Positions 19,001-26,694 of a DNA stretch of 64,000 bases are shown one piece after another. The first letter of the stretch is position 1, and each line of letters begins with the position of its first letter. Under the pieces are notes generated by a model, which searched no databases, had not been told where the DNA came from, and was given only the letters and a program-made list of their open reading frames with translations. The DNA is from Chloroflexota bacterium (GTDB lineage: Bacteria; Chloroflexota; Anaerolineae; Anaerolineales; UBA4823), in the NCBI GenBank assembly GCA_012516075.1, contig JAAYXE010000031.1, positions 1 through 64,000 of the forward strand. Direction: 5' to 3'. The position numbers were made by a program, and so were the translations under genes.

Positions 19001-20432
19001 CTCCAATCTGGTACACCGCATCGCGCAGGTGCAGGGAGTGCCAGGCAAGGGTAGCTGAGTCCCAGATATCCATGCGGTAGCCCTGCACCAGGTCTTCAAT
19101 AAAAAACGGCCTTGCGAGTGCACTGCTGCTTTCGAGCTGCTGGTTGAACTGCCTGTTTTCACTCAGCCTGTGCAGCAGACCCAGCGCACGCCCGTCCGCA
19201 AACAGGGAGAAACCGCCTGACCGCAGGGAGGGGAGAGTGGTGGTCTCGTCAAAAACTTCAGGATGGTCCGGCGCAGACATTGCCGGCCGGTCTGCCTGCC
19301 AGGACTCGGCCAGCAAAATGGTCTTGTGCATTCCGCTCTCGACATCCACCTGAGCCAGCCCGTAGCGGGCGGGATCCAGGTTGAGCAGGCCGAAGACCTC
19401 CAGATCGGTCAGCCCCGCGCCCAGGATGCCCGGCGCCGTGGTGAAGACATTCCATGGATCCGGACCGCCGGCCGAAAAATAGAGGTAGGCGGTTTCCAGT
19501 GGAGACAGATTAGGAACCGTCAGAGTCTGGATCTCCCAGCTCTGGCCGGGAAGATCCACTACCGCCAGCCTGCCTGGAGTGGTCAGAGCGGTCTCGGCCA
19601 CGAAATCGACTGGAAGTTGAAAGTCGAACACCAGGCCCAGAGCACGCAGCAGCCGGGGGTAAGTATTCAATGAACTCAGCGCCTGGTGAAAGTCGATCAG
19701 TTCGTCGAAATCCGGCGGGTTTTCGGCCACCGGCGCACCCTGAGGCATGTGCGAATACACGGCAAACTGGGTGGCGACAAACTGTTTGAGGTTTTTCGCT
19801 GCGGTGGTGCCCGCTGCGGGGACATTTTTCAGGGTTCCGTCCTCGTTCAACTGCTCCAGGTTAAAGCGGGGCGGCCGGAACCGTGCTGCGGATCTGAACA
19901 GTGCGAACCCGGAACGGTAGGTGTCGCGCAGCCTTTCCCCCCGCTCCTCGCTCCAGTTGACTTCCAGCCCGGACAGCAGACTGCGGATGAACCTCCGGTT
20001 GGCCGCTTCCTGGCGCCCTTCAATGTCCGCAGGCGTACGGTCAGGCAGCCCTAGAGTGACACCTGCCTGCTGGTAAATGGATTTCAGGGTCGAAAGCGCC
20101 AGGCGCACCGGATAGGAGAAAACGGTGCGCTCTGAATAATCATCAAAGCTGTGCGGCCGGACGAACGTATCCTCATTGAACATCTCCCTCCACAGGGCCG
20201 GCCGCAGGGGCTCCGCAGCGATGTTCAGATCCAGGGTATCGCCCTGGCAGCGAAAGGTGAGCTTTAATCCCTGATCTTTAAGTTTCTGAGTCCAGTTTAA
20301 CCAGTCGGGGAATTCACCCAGTCGCGTGCCGCCCTGCAGGCGGGGGGAAACCAGGACGGACACCGCACAGGTGGTTGGATTAACCTGGATTGCTCGGGGC
20401 ATAACGGTAAAAAGGATGGTTTGCTGAGCCAT
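16032..20432 (-). CDS. Giant protein of unknown function (1466 aa)
   Basis: I do not recognise this protein. It has no signal peptide or transmembrane segment and looks mostly beta-rich. It starts MAQQTILFTVMPRAIQV; a central segment RYRLRLRAVDLCGN resembles the core strand of fibronectin type III-like domains, and the C-terminus (about residues 1330-1460) also reads like beta-sandwich strands. There are many Pro/Asp/Gly-rich loops and no obvious catalytic motif. ATG 20432 is chosen over GTG 20444 because GAAGG lies 5 nt before it. It begins 67 bp after the stop of the 1137-aa gene on the same strand, so the two are almost certainly an operon. It converges with the macroglobulin gene, 7 bp apart, with no visible terminator between them. 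Confidence 0.8.
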   Translation of the reverse strand: MAQQTILFTVMPRAIQVNPTTCAVSVLVSPRLQGGTRLGEFPDWLNWTQKLKDQGLKLTFRCQGDTLDLNIAAEPLRPALWREMFNEDTFVRPHSFDDYSERTVFSYPVRLALSTLKSIYQQAGVTLGLPDRTPADIEGRQEAANRRFIRSLLSGLEVNWSEERGERLRDTYRSGFALFRSAARFRPPRFNLEQLNEDGTLKNVPAAGTTAAKNLKQFVATQFAVYSHMPQGAPVAENPPDFDELIDFHQALSSLNTYPRLLRALGLVFDFQLPVDFVAETALTTPGRLAVVDLPGQSWEIQTLTVPNLSPLETAYLYFSAGGPDPWNVFTTAPGILGAGLTDLEVFGLLNLDPARYGLAQVDVESGMHKTILLAESWQADRPAMSAPDHPEVFDETTTLPSLRSGGFSLFADGRALGLLHRLSENRQFNQQLESSSALARPFFIEDLVQGYRMDIWDSATLAWHSLHLRDAVYQIGEQTFNSLHEEGFVELAAGQAAPDPENPPPDDLYLNESLARWAGWSLSVPFPGKTLSRDPDPDKALEEDPAHPPNEPATPFKMTTHYTAVRGALPALRFGRRYRLRLRAVDLCGNSLEHDSPLAALLANLAGLPRSLEGIPYLRFEPVAPPQVVLRDTRAVTEPGSQLERLVIRTYNSDPSQDTAPADLTASDRFIVPPSTSVETGERLGMFDDASGKLVNSPAMYQLIGERDQGRLNHVEVEVAGQMQQFPLQGEETLDTLPYLPDVLARGAALRDLPGAPEGSLASVEPSPGAEAPVAYEPLSSANPRAGSATLVSFGGEGDWQQLRPFRLALADGEQTPHWDPQNRVLTVYLPKAAQTVVPLSSFLFADDLKRMGVWQWLREYIDQITVQQPESPVANPELDSEKIAHLLQRALEGGHWMITPPRLLTLVHAVQQPVGRPVFTAISVQHKPYGSLAPWGSVDEKYHPDPSVLQTVPESSPTAGGELDIITAWRKPDSPESYLLGGLKLHAASTGKLDLLAEWSDPLDDISQPRQADQEYRQHNTALVEEIPVPGAAEGYIATGEGTSNYRRLAYYDADHDLLCFVRDGDQLGNLKSGVVIAGNAAPRHFFNDTKYHRVHYHARAVSRFQEYFPQDQELDFTRTSPVVSVHVPASSRPAPPFVDYVIPTFGWQRQTETNMKRSVRFGGGLRVYLDRPWFSSGEGEMLGGVLYDYSNGSLDDRERWKPYITQWGGDPIWQTDRVTGVPLAYQFPTAPVVEDRLSLPGRAPGCVVAAAFPVSFDEDRQKWFCDLVIDSPAYNTFIRLALARYQPCALPDAKLSPVVLADYAQLTPERSAVLTADPYHPRRLKLTISGPAPNGPAPDLSVHPPTRVTVTLQQRIPDIPTDLGWEDAPEEAAAIQPQPFSDPGGLVRWTGTVNLASLPDPGQYRLLICEYEVFSPSRSTSTGEGDGRTRAQPRRLIYAETIEIDSALIGSPTSSTGTVVDAG

Positions 20433-20498
20433 AGCAGCCTTCACTTTCTTATGAAACCCGGAAGAAAATACCGCTTCACGACAGACAGGCAGCCCGGG

Positions 20499-23400
20499 CT
20501 AGGCAAACGCCCCGGCATAGGTGTCCCAGACTGCGGGCGTATCAAACGCCTCCAGAAAGGTGGGGTCTCCGCTGGAGCCACCGAAGCGTTTTTCGACGGT
20601 GATCTCTACAGATTTGCTGAAAAAGGCGACCTCCACCTTCACCGTCAGGGTGGCCCGGCCAGAGGCGGCATTTTTCGCTGCCTCATAGGAGAAGACCAGA
20701 TAAAACTCCAGCGAGACGGATATCAGGCCCAGCACCGAGAGCTCACCGCCCATGCGCAGGTAGCCGGCCAGGGTCGCGGCGTCGACCTCCACGCCATCGA
20801 TCATGCGCCGCTGAACAGAGAAGTAAATCCCGGCCATCATGTATACGCCGCCGCTGGCAACCCCCAGATCGATCGATGCGCTGGCGCCGAACTCCAGGGC
20901 CGCCTCCAGCATTTTGATGCCCAGCGTGTCAATCTGCAGGTGGAAGAACCCCCCGCCTCCAAAGATCATCACGGTCAGGTTGAACGGGCGCTCACGGCTG
21001 GAAAAGCTGAAATCAAACGTGGGTTTGCCGTCCAGAAAGGGGAGCTCCAGAAAAGCGCCCAGGGTAATATCGCGCAGGGCGAACACCCCTACAGCCACCG
21101 GAGGCAGCCCCAGGCTGAAGCCTGCTTTAACCCGGCTGGCGTTGATATCCAGGCTGGGGCCGTCGCCAAACAGGTCCGGCGGGATGCTCTTGCGCAGCTC
21201 TTCGACGAACTGCAGGTCTTCCATAAAGCGCACCGGTGTGCTGGGGTCCAGCTCCACAGCCACCGACAGCTTTTTACCTGTCTCTGTATGGAAGGCGAAG
21301 CGGATAAACAGCACTTCTACCACGTGCAGAAGTTCCAGGCGGAAATTCGTCAGGCTGCCGTCCATGACCGCCGCACCAGGATCAGGCGCGCCCGAAGGGG
21401 GGATTTCGATGACTTTCTCAACCCGCCCGTGCACTTCCAGTTTTGCACTGGAGCCGTTTTTGTTCGGGTGAAAAGTGATGATGCCGAGGTTCAATTCTTT
21501 AAGCCCGGGCTCCCAGTCCAGCGTTGTGATCAGCTTAATTTTTTCATTGGGCGGCGGGGTGGCGATCACTTCTTTTTGCAGCTGGACCCTGGGGGCACCG
21601 GCGCTCATGGTCAGGGGCTCGAGCAGATCTGCGAGGGACAGCGTGCCGAACAGTTTGGCCGCATCGCGCACTTCATCGAAAAAATTGTCGGGGTCGAAAA
21701 TGTCGGCGGCCGCGTTGGTGAGATCTCCCGCCAGGGGACCGAGCTGGCTGGTCAGGCCTGAGATGGCCAGATGGGGCGTGGCGAAGCCCCCGGCCTGATC
21801 GGCGCTGAATTCAGAGACCAGTTGAGCAGCATTGAGCACGCCTGGAGAGACCTCTTCGACAACCCTGGCAAACAGCCCCGTCGTGTTACCGGGGCTGGCG
21901 TTGAGATATGGATCCGCATAGGCAATTTGAGTCTCTGCCGGTGCGCCCAGGAGCGCTTCCACAGCCGGCAGATTGACCCTGGCTTTGAACAACCGTGGGA
22001 GAAACCCGCCAAACTCCTTGTTCACCGGGGCGCTGTGCGTGGTGAAGTACAGCGCAGTGGTGTCCAGCGTGGTGTTTTCAGAGGCGCCGTTTGCCGGGGC
22101 GTAGCTCAACTTCTGCCCGGGGACAGCACAGGCGCGCGCTTCTCCGCTGGCCGCGTAGGCGGCGGCCACTACATCGCGGTGTCCCTCTCCAAAGGGCACA
22201 AAGATCAGCGATGCATTGAAGTCGATCTTGTGGCCGTTCCAGTCCTCCGCCTCGGCATGAAATTTGAAATCGTCTTCTGGCTCGTTGCCATCTCCCAACC
22301 GCACCCAGAACGAGTAGGTGCTTCCCGGGATGAGGCTGCCGTCTTCGGGGTTGGCGATATCGGGCGTCACCACTGTTGTCAGGCGGACAGCCTTCAGTGG
22401 AAGGCCGCGCCCCTCATCCTCTAAATGGTTCTTAATTTCGGGGCTTGCGTAGTCGCGCAGCGGCTTGCGCACAACGATGAACATGCGCTGGACCAGGTAG
22501 GCCAGGGTGTGGAAAAGCCCATCCGGACCGGGGACATCCTTGATCTTCCGTTCGGTGACTTTGATCAGGGAGGCCCGGTGGCCAAAGGGGTACAGATGGC
22601 CTTCGTAGACGATGCGAACGTAGTGATCTCTTCCCTGGGTGGCGTTGTGCGTCCATTCCGAAATGTTGAGCAGGTCTCCGGTGGTCCCAAGCAGGGGCGG
22701 CCAGAGGATAACGCTGGTATCCGGGAAAAGCATTTCTCGGGCCTCAGGCAGCGTGATGTCCAGGTTCTGCGGCTGTTCAACGGCTTCCGAACCGGAGACC
22801 GGGCTTTCTGAAGAAAAGGCAGCGCCTTCCCGGGGCTCTTCTGAGGGGGGGCCAGATACAGGCGGATTTTCGATCTCCTCCCTGCCGGGATTGTGAGAAC
22901 CGGTGAGCGGCCTGACCCGGATGAGATCATCGATATAGGATTTCCAGGTGCGGCCGTCCTGCCGGACCACGAGAAAAGAGCGGAAGGGAGCCGGCGGGTC
23001 CCAGGCGCCGCGCGAGCGCAGCCATGCACCCAGGCTGGAGAGCATGAATTTCTCTGCATAGAACGGCTGGGGGATGTACGAGGTCAGATCGTCTTTGTCC
23101 CGCACATAACCGTGAAATGCCGAGGTCAGCACCACGAGTTCGTGGCGGTCGCTGGGCGTCATGGGGGTGAGCACGCCCATGTCGCTGTCCGGCGCGCCAA
23201 ATTTTGGCGGGTCGTCGGCTGTGAACTTATCTGCGTTGAAATCGGGAGACCAGATGGCGCGCAGCGGCGCGGTCTGCTGGCGGGAAAGCTCGATGATTTC
23301 CCCCTCTTCGTCCTTTAGCACCAGGCGCGTATGCCACAGGCCTGTAAATCCCCGGTGAGTGACCGGCTGCAGCGGATGGCGCCACGCGGCCGCCTGGTTG

Positions 23401-23912
23401 GGGGAGATGATCAGGCGGTAGGGCATTTCAATGGCCGTCTCCAGCCGGCCGGGCCGCTGAATATCCGGCGCGTTCTGGCGCTCTTCATAGGTAGGGGCCG
23501 GCGGAACGGCCGCCAGCGGGGTAAGGTTCGGTTCGAAAGATTCCCAGTTCAGCAGGCTCTCGACTTGAAACGGGATGCGGAACATGGCGCCGGCAGGAAA
23601 GCGGAACACCAGCCGGCTGGGGCCGCCCAGGCGCGACTTCACCGGTGGGACAGGGGTTGACCCGGGGGGCGGGTTGGGGTTAAAAGGCTTGCTTTCCTCG
23701 CCCGGCGGCGGGCTGAGGGGAGAAGACTCGAAAAAAGCCTGTTCTGTAATGGTCTGTGGGGGAAAGGTGTAGATGAGAAAAGAGGGGCGCTGCGGTTCGT
23801 CGGGCGCCAGAGCCGGGTCATCCGGCTGGCTGGGATCGAGGCGCATATTGACCGCTTCAATGTGCAGGCACAGTAAATCAGCCGGCCGGAGGAGGTTAAA
23901 TTCAATAGCCAT
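20499..23912 (-). CDS. Giant protein of unknown function (1137 aa), first gene of the pair
   Basis: I do not recognise this protein. It begins MAIEFNLLRPADLLCLHIEA without a signal peptide. The first 400 residues contain beta-rich segments and a Pro-rich loop, and an acidic, Ser/Glu/Pro-rich linker lies near residues 350-390. The last 280 residues are regular amphipathic strands with Gly-rich turns (IFGGGGFFHLQIDTLGIK, FGASASIDLGVASGG). The next gene starts 67 bp downstream. AAGGGGG lies before the ATG and a near-consensus promoter stands about 170 bp upstream. Base use resembles its neighbours, so recent transfer is not indicated. The large size and tandem pairing suggest structural partners, but that is inference. 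Confidence 0.8.
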   Translation of the reverse strand: MAIEFNLLRPADLLCLHIEAVNMRLDPSQPDDPALAPDEPQRPSFLIYTFPPQTITEQAFFESSPLSPPPGEESKPFNPNPPPGSTPVPPVKSRLGGPSRLVFRFPAGAMFRIPFQVESLLNWESFEPNLTPLAAVPPAPTYEERQNAPDIQRPGRLETAIEMPYRLIISPNQAAAWRHPLQPVTHRGFTGLWHTRLVLKDEEGEIIELSRQQTAPLRAIWSPDFNADKFTADDPPKFGAPDSDMGVLTPMTPSDRHELVVLTSAFHGYVRDKDDLTSYIPQPFYAEKFMLSSLGAWLRSRGAWDPPAPFRSFLVVRQDGRTWKSYIDDLIRVRPLTGSHNPGREEIENPPVSGPPSEEPREGAAFSSESPVSGSEAVEQPQNLDITLPEAREMLFPDTSVILWPPLLGTTGDLLNISEWTHNATQGRDHYVRIVYEGHLYPFGHRASLIKVTERKIKDVPGPDGLFHTLAYLVQRMFIVVRKPLRDYASPEIKNHLEDEGRGLPLKAVRLTTVVTPDIANPEDGSLIPGSTYSFWVRLGDGNEPEDDFKFHAEAEDWNGHKIDFNASLIFVPFGEGHRDVVAAAYAASGEARACAVPGQKLSYAPANGASENTTLDTTALYFTTHSAPVNKEFGGFLPRLFKARVNLPAVEALLGAPAETQIAYADPYLNASPGNTTGLFARVVEEVSPGVLNAAQLVSEFSADQAGGFATPHLAISGLTSQLGPLAGDLTNAAADIFDPDNFFDEVRDAAKLFGTLSLADLLEPLTMSAGAPRVQLQKEVIATPPPNEKIKLITTLDWEPGLKELNLGIITFHPNKNGSSAKLEVHGRVEKVIEIPPSGAPDPGAAVMDGSLTNFRLELLHVVEVLFIRFAFHTETGKKLSVAVELDPSTPVRFMEDLQFVEELRKSIPPDLFGDGPSLDINASRVKAGFSLGLPPVAVGVFALRDITLGAFLELPFLDGKPTFDFSFSSRERPFNLTVMIFGGGGFFHLQIDTLGIKMLEAALEFGASASIDLGVASGGVYMMAGIYFSVQRRMIDGVEVDAATLAGYLRMGGELSVLGLISVSLEFYLVFSYEAAKNAASGRATLTVKVEVAFFSKSVEITVEKRFGGSSGDPTFLEAFDTPAVWDTYAGAFA

Positions 23913-23945
23913 CGCCTGGCCCCCTTTCGTGCTAAATACAGAAGA

Positions 23946-23976
23946 GCCAGCCTGATTCGATTTGAGTCAGGCCGGC
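23946..23976 (-). promoter_or_regulatory. Hairpin in the leader of the giant-protein operon
   Basis: A 10-bp inverted repeat with one mismatch (23946-23955 with 23967-23976, loop 11 nt) lies between the promoter at 24080-24107 and the start at 23912. It has no U-run behind it on the minus strand, so it is unlikely to be a plain terminator. Function unknown. Confidence 0.3.
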
Positions 23977-24079
23977 GGGATAAGGAAAGTGCCGGCCAGC
24001 GATGAGGGTGGATGATATGCCGTTTGATCGGTGTTATTAAGTGAGGTTTATTCTCGCAATGAGAATCTCGCCTGTATCT

Positions 24080-24107
24080 ATCATAGCAAAAAGATCGAAT
24101 TAGTCAA
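24080..24107 (-). promoter_or_regulatory. Sigma70-type promoter of the giant-protein operon
   Basis: On the minus strand TTGACT (24107-24102) and TATGAT (24085-24080) are separated by 16 nt. It drives the 1137-aa and 1466-aa genes with a leader of about 160 nt. Confidence 0.75.
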
Positions 24108-24149
24108 CAAAGAGCGCGTTAAGAGAAAACGCCTGGAGGATAGTCAAGG

Positions 24150-24180
24150 CGTGAAAAGCGGCTGTATCAACCTGCAGCCG
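24150..24180 (-). terminator. Weak terminator after ung
   Basis: Six paired bases, CGGCTG (24159-24164) with CAGCCG (24175-24180), are followed on the minus strand by CTTTTC. It sits just after the ung stop. Stem and T-run are short, so efficiency may be low. Confidence 0.45.
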
Positions 24181-24186
24181 GTCGGG

Positions 24187-24870
24187 CTAGCGCGGCAGAT
24201 TGGGAAGCTGCCAGTTGATCTCCGGCAGGCCGGCTTCGCGCAGCGCGGCGTTGGCCCGCGAGAAAGGCCGGCTTCCGAAGAAGCCGTAGGAGGCCGAGTA
24301 CGGAGAGGGATGGGCAGACTGGATAATGACATGCCGGCTGGTGTCCACCAGTTCGGCCTTGCGGCGCGCCGCGTTGCCCCACAGAATGAAAACGACACGC
24401 TCCTGGCGTTTGTTCACCGCCCTGAACACGGCATCGGTGAACTGCTCCCAGCCTTTGCCCTGGTGTGAGTTGGCCTGTCCGGCACGTACGGTCAGCACTG
24501 TGTTGAGTAAGAGCACACCCTGGCGCGCCCAGGGCACCAGGCAGCCGTGATCGGGTGGTGTAGCACCGACGTCTGCCTGCAGCTCGGCAAAGATATTTTT
24601 TAACGAAGGGGGCAGCGGCACGCGCGGACGAACGGAAAAACTGCAGCCATGGGCCTGGTTAGGGCCGTGATAAGGATCCTGTCCGAGGATCAACAGCCGT
24701 ACGATTTCATAGGGTGTGTATTCCAGGGCGGAGAAGATTTCGGATTCGCGCGGGTAGATTGTATAGCGCTGTTTCTCAGCTTCTAAAAATGCCATCAGGT
24801 TTTTAAAGTAGGGTTTTTCCAGTTCGTCTCCTACCACTTTTTGCCAGCTTTCAGGTAGCTTCAGTTCCAT
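24187..24870 (-). CDS. ung: Uracil-DNA glycosylase, family 1
   Basis: Ung removes uracil from DNA to start base-excision repair. The 227-residue protein carries the family 1 motifs: the water-activating GQDPYHG at residues 63-69 (catalytic Asp65), VLLLNTVLTV for uracil recognition, and the DNA-intercalation loop HPSPYSA starting at His187. The length is typical. AGGAG lies 8 nt before the ATG. It follows the pyruvate-kinase-like gene by 37 nt on the same strand and is probably its operon partner. Confidence 0.96.
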   Translation of the reverse strand: MELKLPESWQKVVGDELEKPYFKNLMAFLEAEKQRYTIYPRESEIFSALEYTPYEIVRLLILGQDPYHGPNQAHGCSFSVRPRVPLPPSLKNIFAELQADVGATPPDHGCLVPWARQGVLLLNTVLTVRAGQANSHQGKGWEQFTDAVFRAVNKRQERVVFILWGNAARRKAELVDTSRHVIIQSAHPSPYSASYGFFGSRPFSRANAALREAGLPEINWQLPNLPR

Positions 24871-24907
24871 TTCAGCACTCCTGCTCTATGGATAAAAGTT
24901 GATCTGC

Positions 24908-25891
24908 TCACGTTCCGTACTTAAAAATGGCAGCCGTTCGGCAGCTTTCAACCGGGTAGCGGCCGGCGGCGGTTTCGTCCGAAAGGACCACACCCTGGTA
25001 GCCGGCAGCCAGGGCATCGTACAGGCCACAAATTTCGGCGCGAGTTGGTGAAGGGTTCTCGACCATGTGCTCGAAAACCTGTCCGGCGAGCAGTACAGGG
25101 ACCTGTATCTCCGGCAGCAGGCCGGTGAAGCGGCTTACGGCCTCAGCCATGGATCGCAGGCCCAGCTCGGCGCCCAGGTCTCCTCTGCAGAGCCACAGTT
25201 CATCGGCTGAGGCGGCGATTGCCAGCGCTTCTTCCACGGAAGGGCCGCGTTCAATCTTGGCGGTCAGATATGCTGAAGCGCCAATAAAGGATCGGTAGCG
25301 CCCCATCTCAGCGCCGTCTTTCACGTAAGATATGGCATAACGGACGAAGCCATAGGGACGCGCCAGTTCCAGCACGGCCTGGTCGCTGGCGCGCAGTGTT
25401 TCGATGCGGTAATCGGAGGCGTAAAAAGTAATTCCCTTGCGGGGCCGGATGACCCCACCCTCCACGATATCGGCCAGGATGCAGTCCGGCTGAATCGATC
25501 TGACCTGCAGGTGAATACGGGCGTCGTCTAGGTACAGATCGGCTGCTGAGATGCGGGCTGCGCTGAAAAAGTCGGGATGCGGTACCGGCAGCTTACCCGG
25601 GCGGTCGAATGATGCGGCCGGCAGGATCTGCACCTGCTGGCCGCGAATCAGCTCGAACGGGGGGAACTGGCCCAGCCGCCATTTGCTGCCCTGCAGGTCG
25701 AGGACCACAGGGATCTGGACCTTCTCCTGAAGGAAGAAGTCCTGCAGGTCCTGCAGCCACTGCTGCAGCTGCTTTGTAGAAAGATGTGAGGTGTTCAGAC
25801 GGAACGCGGTCACCCCGGCCTGGATCATGTCGTTCCAGACAGATGGTCTGCTGCTGCCCGGCCCCAGCGTGGCGACGATTTGATAATTCAT
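24908..25891 (-). CDS. Pyruvate kinase-like barrel protein lacking the C-terminal domain
   Basis: The 327-residue product aligns with the catalytic barrel of pyruvate kinase but stops before the C-terminal allosteric domain (normal length about 470 or more). Barrel landmarks are present: IVATLGPGS at the start, FRLNTSHLS, an LDLQGSKWRLG strand, LTAKIERGPS with the catalytic-type Lys and metal-binding-type Glu, RGDLGAELG, and NPSPTRAEICGLYDALAAG followed by VLSDETAAGRYPVE. A compact B domain is inserted near residues 75-150. It may be a catalytic minimal form or a relative with another enolpyruvate substrate. ATG 25891 is chosen over TTG 25900; neither has a ribosome-binding site. A TATAAT at 25907-25902 lies so close that the mRNA may be nearly leaderless. 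Confidence 0.75.
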   Translation of the reverse strand: MNYQIVATLGPGSSRPSVWNDMIQAGVTAFRLNTSHLSTKQLQQWLQDLQDFFLQEKVQIPVVLDLQGSKWRLGQFPPFELIRGQQVQILPAASFDRPGKLPVPHPDFFSAARISAADLYLDDARIHLQVRSIQPDCILADIVEGGVIRPRKGITFYASDYRIETLRASDQAVLELARPYGFVRYAISYVKDGAEMGRYRSFIGASAYLTAKIERGPSVEEALAIAASADELWLCRGDLGAELGLRSMAEAVSRFTGLLPEIQVPVLLAGQVFEHMVENPSPTRAEICGLYDALAAGYQGVVLSDETAAGRYPVESCRTAAIFKYGT

Positions 25892-26618
25892 ATTCTGCAA
25901 TTATATCCACTGGGAAGTGGTTCACCAGCCTGACGGACAGGTAGAATTCCCTTGTAAAGAGTATCTGGAAAATATTATGACAGAAGAGGTAAAGTTTTGC
26001 CATAACTATCACGAATAATCATAACGAAGTAGAAAACCATTTCAACTTTTCTCATCCGGAGACGCTGGGGCCCGCCAGCGCGGTACGGCGGCCGGTTCTC
26101 GTTAATGAGGTAGAAGCGCTCGCAAAGCTGGTGGTGGTCGAGCCTGTTAAAGCCGGCCGGGTGCAGCCATCGGGCTTGAGCAGGATGTGGGGAAGAAATG
26201 CTGTACGAGACCAAACAGGAAACAAGCTGCTCGCAGCCGCCCACAGCCGTTTACCAGACGGCTTTGAAAGCGGTCGAAAGCAGAGTGCTGCGCGATAACC
26301 CGTAGAGCGGCGAGCTTGAAGCCAGCCTCGATAAGTAAATTCTGGGGCGCATCCCTGGTGGCCCGGGTGAACAGCGGGAACGGGGACGCCATCGCCCTGG
26401 TGGTCAAAGCTTATTCCGTCGACGCGGTGGGGCGCAAGCTGATCTCTGGCGCCCGAAAAGGGGTTACCCGGACTGTTCTGACCGGTTTTTTGCCTACGTG
26501 GAACACCGCTCAGAGAAGCAGGAATGAATTTCTGAATAAATGTGCCTGGCTTGCGGCTCCCGTCCTTAAAGAATAAGGCGGAGTTGAATTTTTTAAGCTA
26601 AAAGGCAGCATAAGGTGC
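25892..26618. other. About 730 bp without a convincing gene
   Basis: No frame here has a good start, ribosome-binding site and recognisable product. One plus-strand frame is open from 25993 to 26298 without a usable start; its translation includes VRDQTGNKLLAAAHSRLPDG, loosely like D-Ala-D-Ala dipeptidases, and another plus frame at 26316-26576 encodes an unrecognised 86-residue sequence. These could be remains of a decayed gene, but the evidence is thin. A TATAAT at 25907-25902 (minus) may serve the pyruvate-kinase-like gene. Confidence 0.4.
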
Positions 26619-26647
26619 TTGACTCGCCTTTTGAACTGCACTATACT
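26619..26647 (+). promoter_or_regulatory. Sigma70-type promoter of the amino-sugar operon
   Basis: TTGACT (26619-26624) and TATACT (26642-26647) are separated by 17 nt. Initiation is expected near 26654, inside or next to the operator at 26655-26670. Confidence 0.85.
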
Positions 26648-26654
26648 TGTTTAT

Positions 26655-26670
26655 AGTGGTATAGACCAGT
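26655..26670 (+). promoter_or_regulatory. DasR/NagR-type operator overlapping the transcription start
   Basis: AGTGGTATAGACCAGT is a near-palindrome with the core TGGTnTAnACCA. This is the binding pattern of GlcNAc-responsive GntR/HutC-subfamily regulators (DasR, NagR). It begins 8 nt after the -10 box, so a bound protein would block initiation. The GntR/UTRA regulator encoded 25 nt downstream is the obvious ligand-responsive repressor and would autoregulate. Confidence 0.78.
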
Positions 26671-26694
26671 AAGGACAACCTTTAGGGGAACCTG

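Noticed and set aside
20421-21761. 446-codon plus-strand frame opposite the 1137-aa gene
   Set aside because: It has no start signal or domain, and the minus-strand frame spans the whole region with a promoter and ribosome-binding site.
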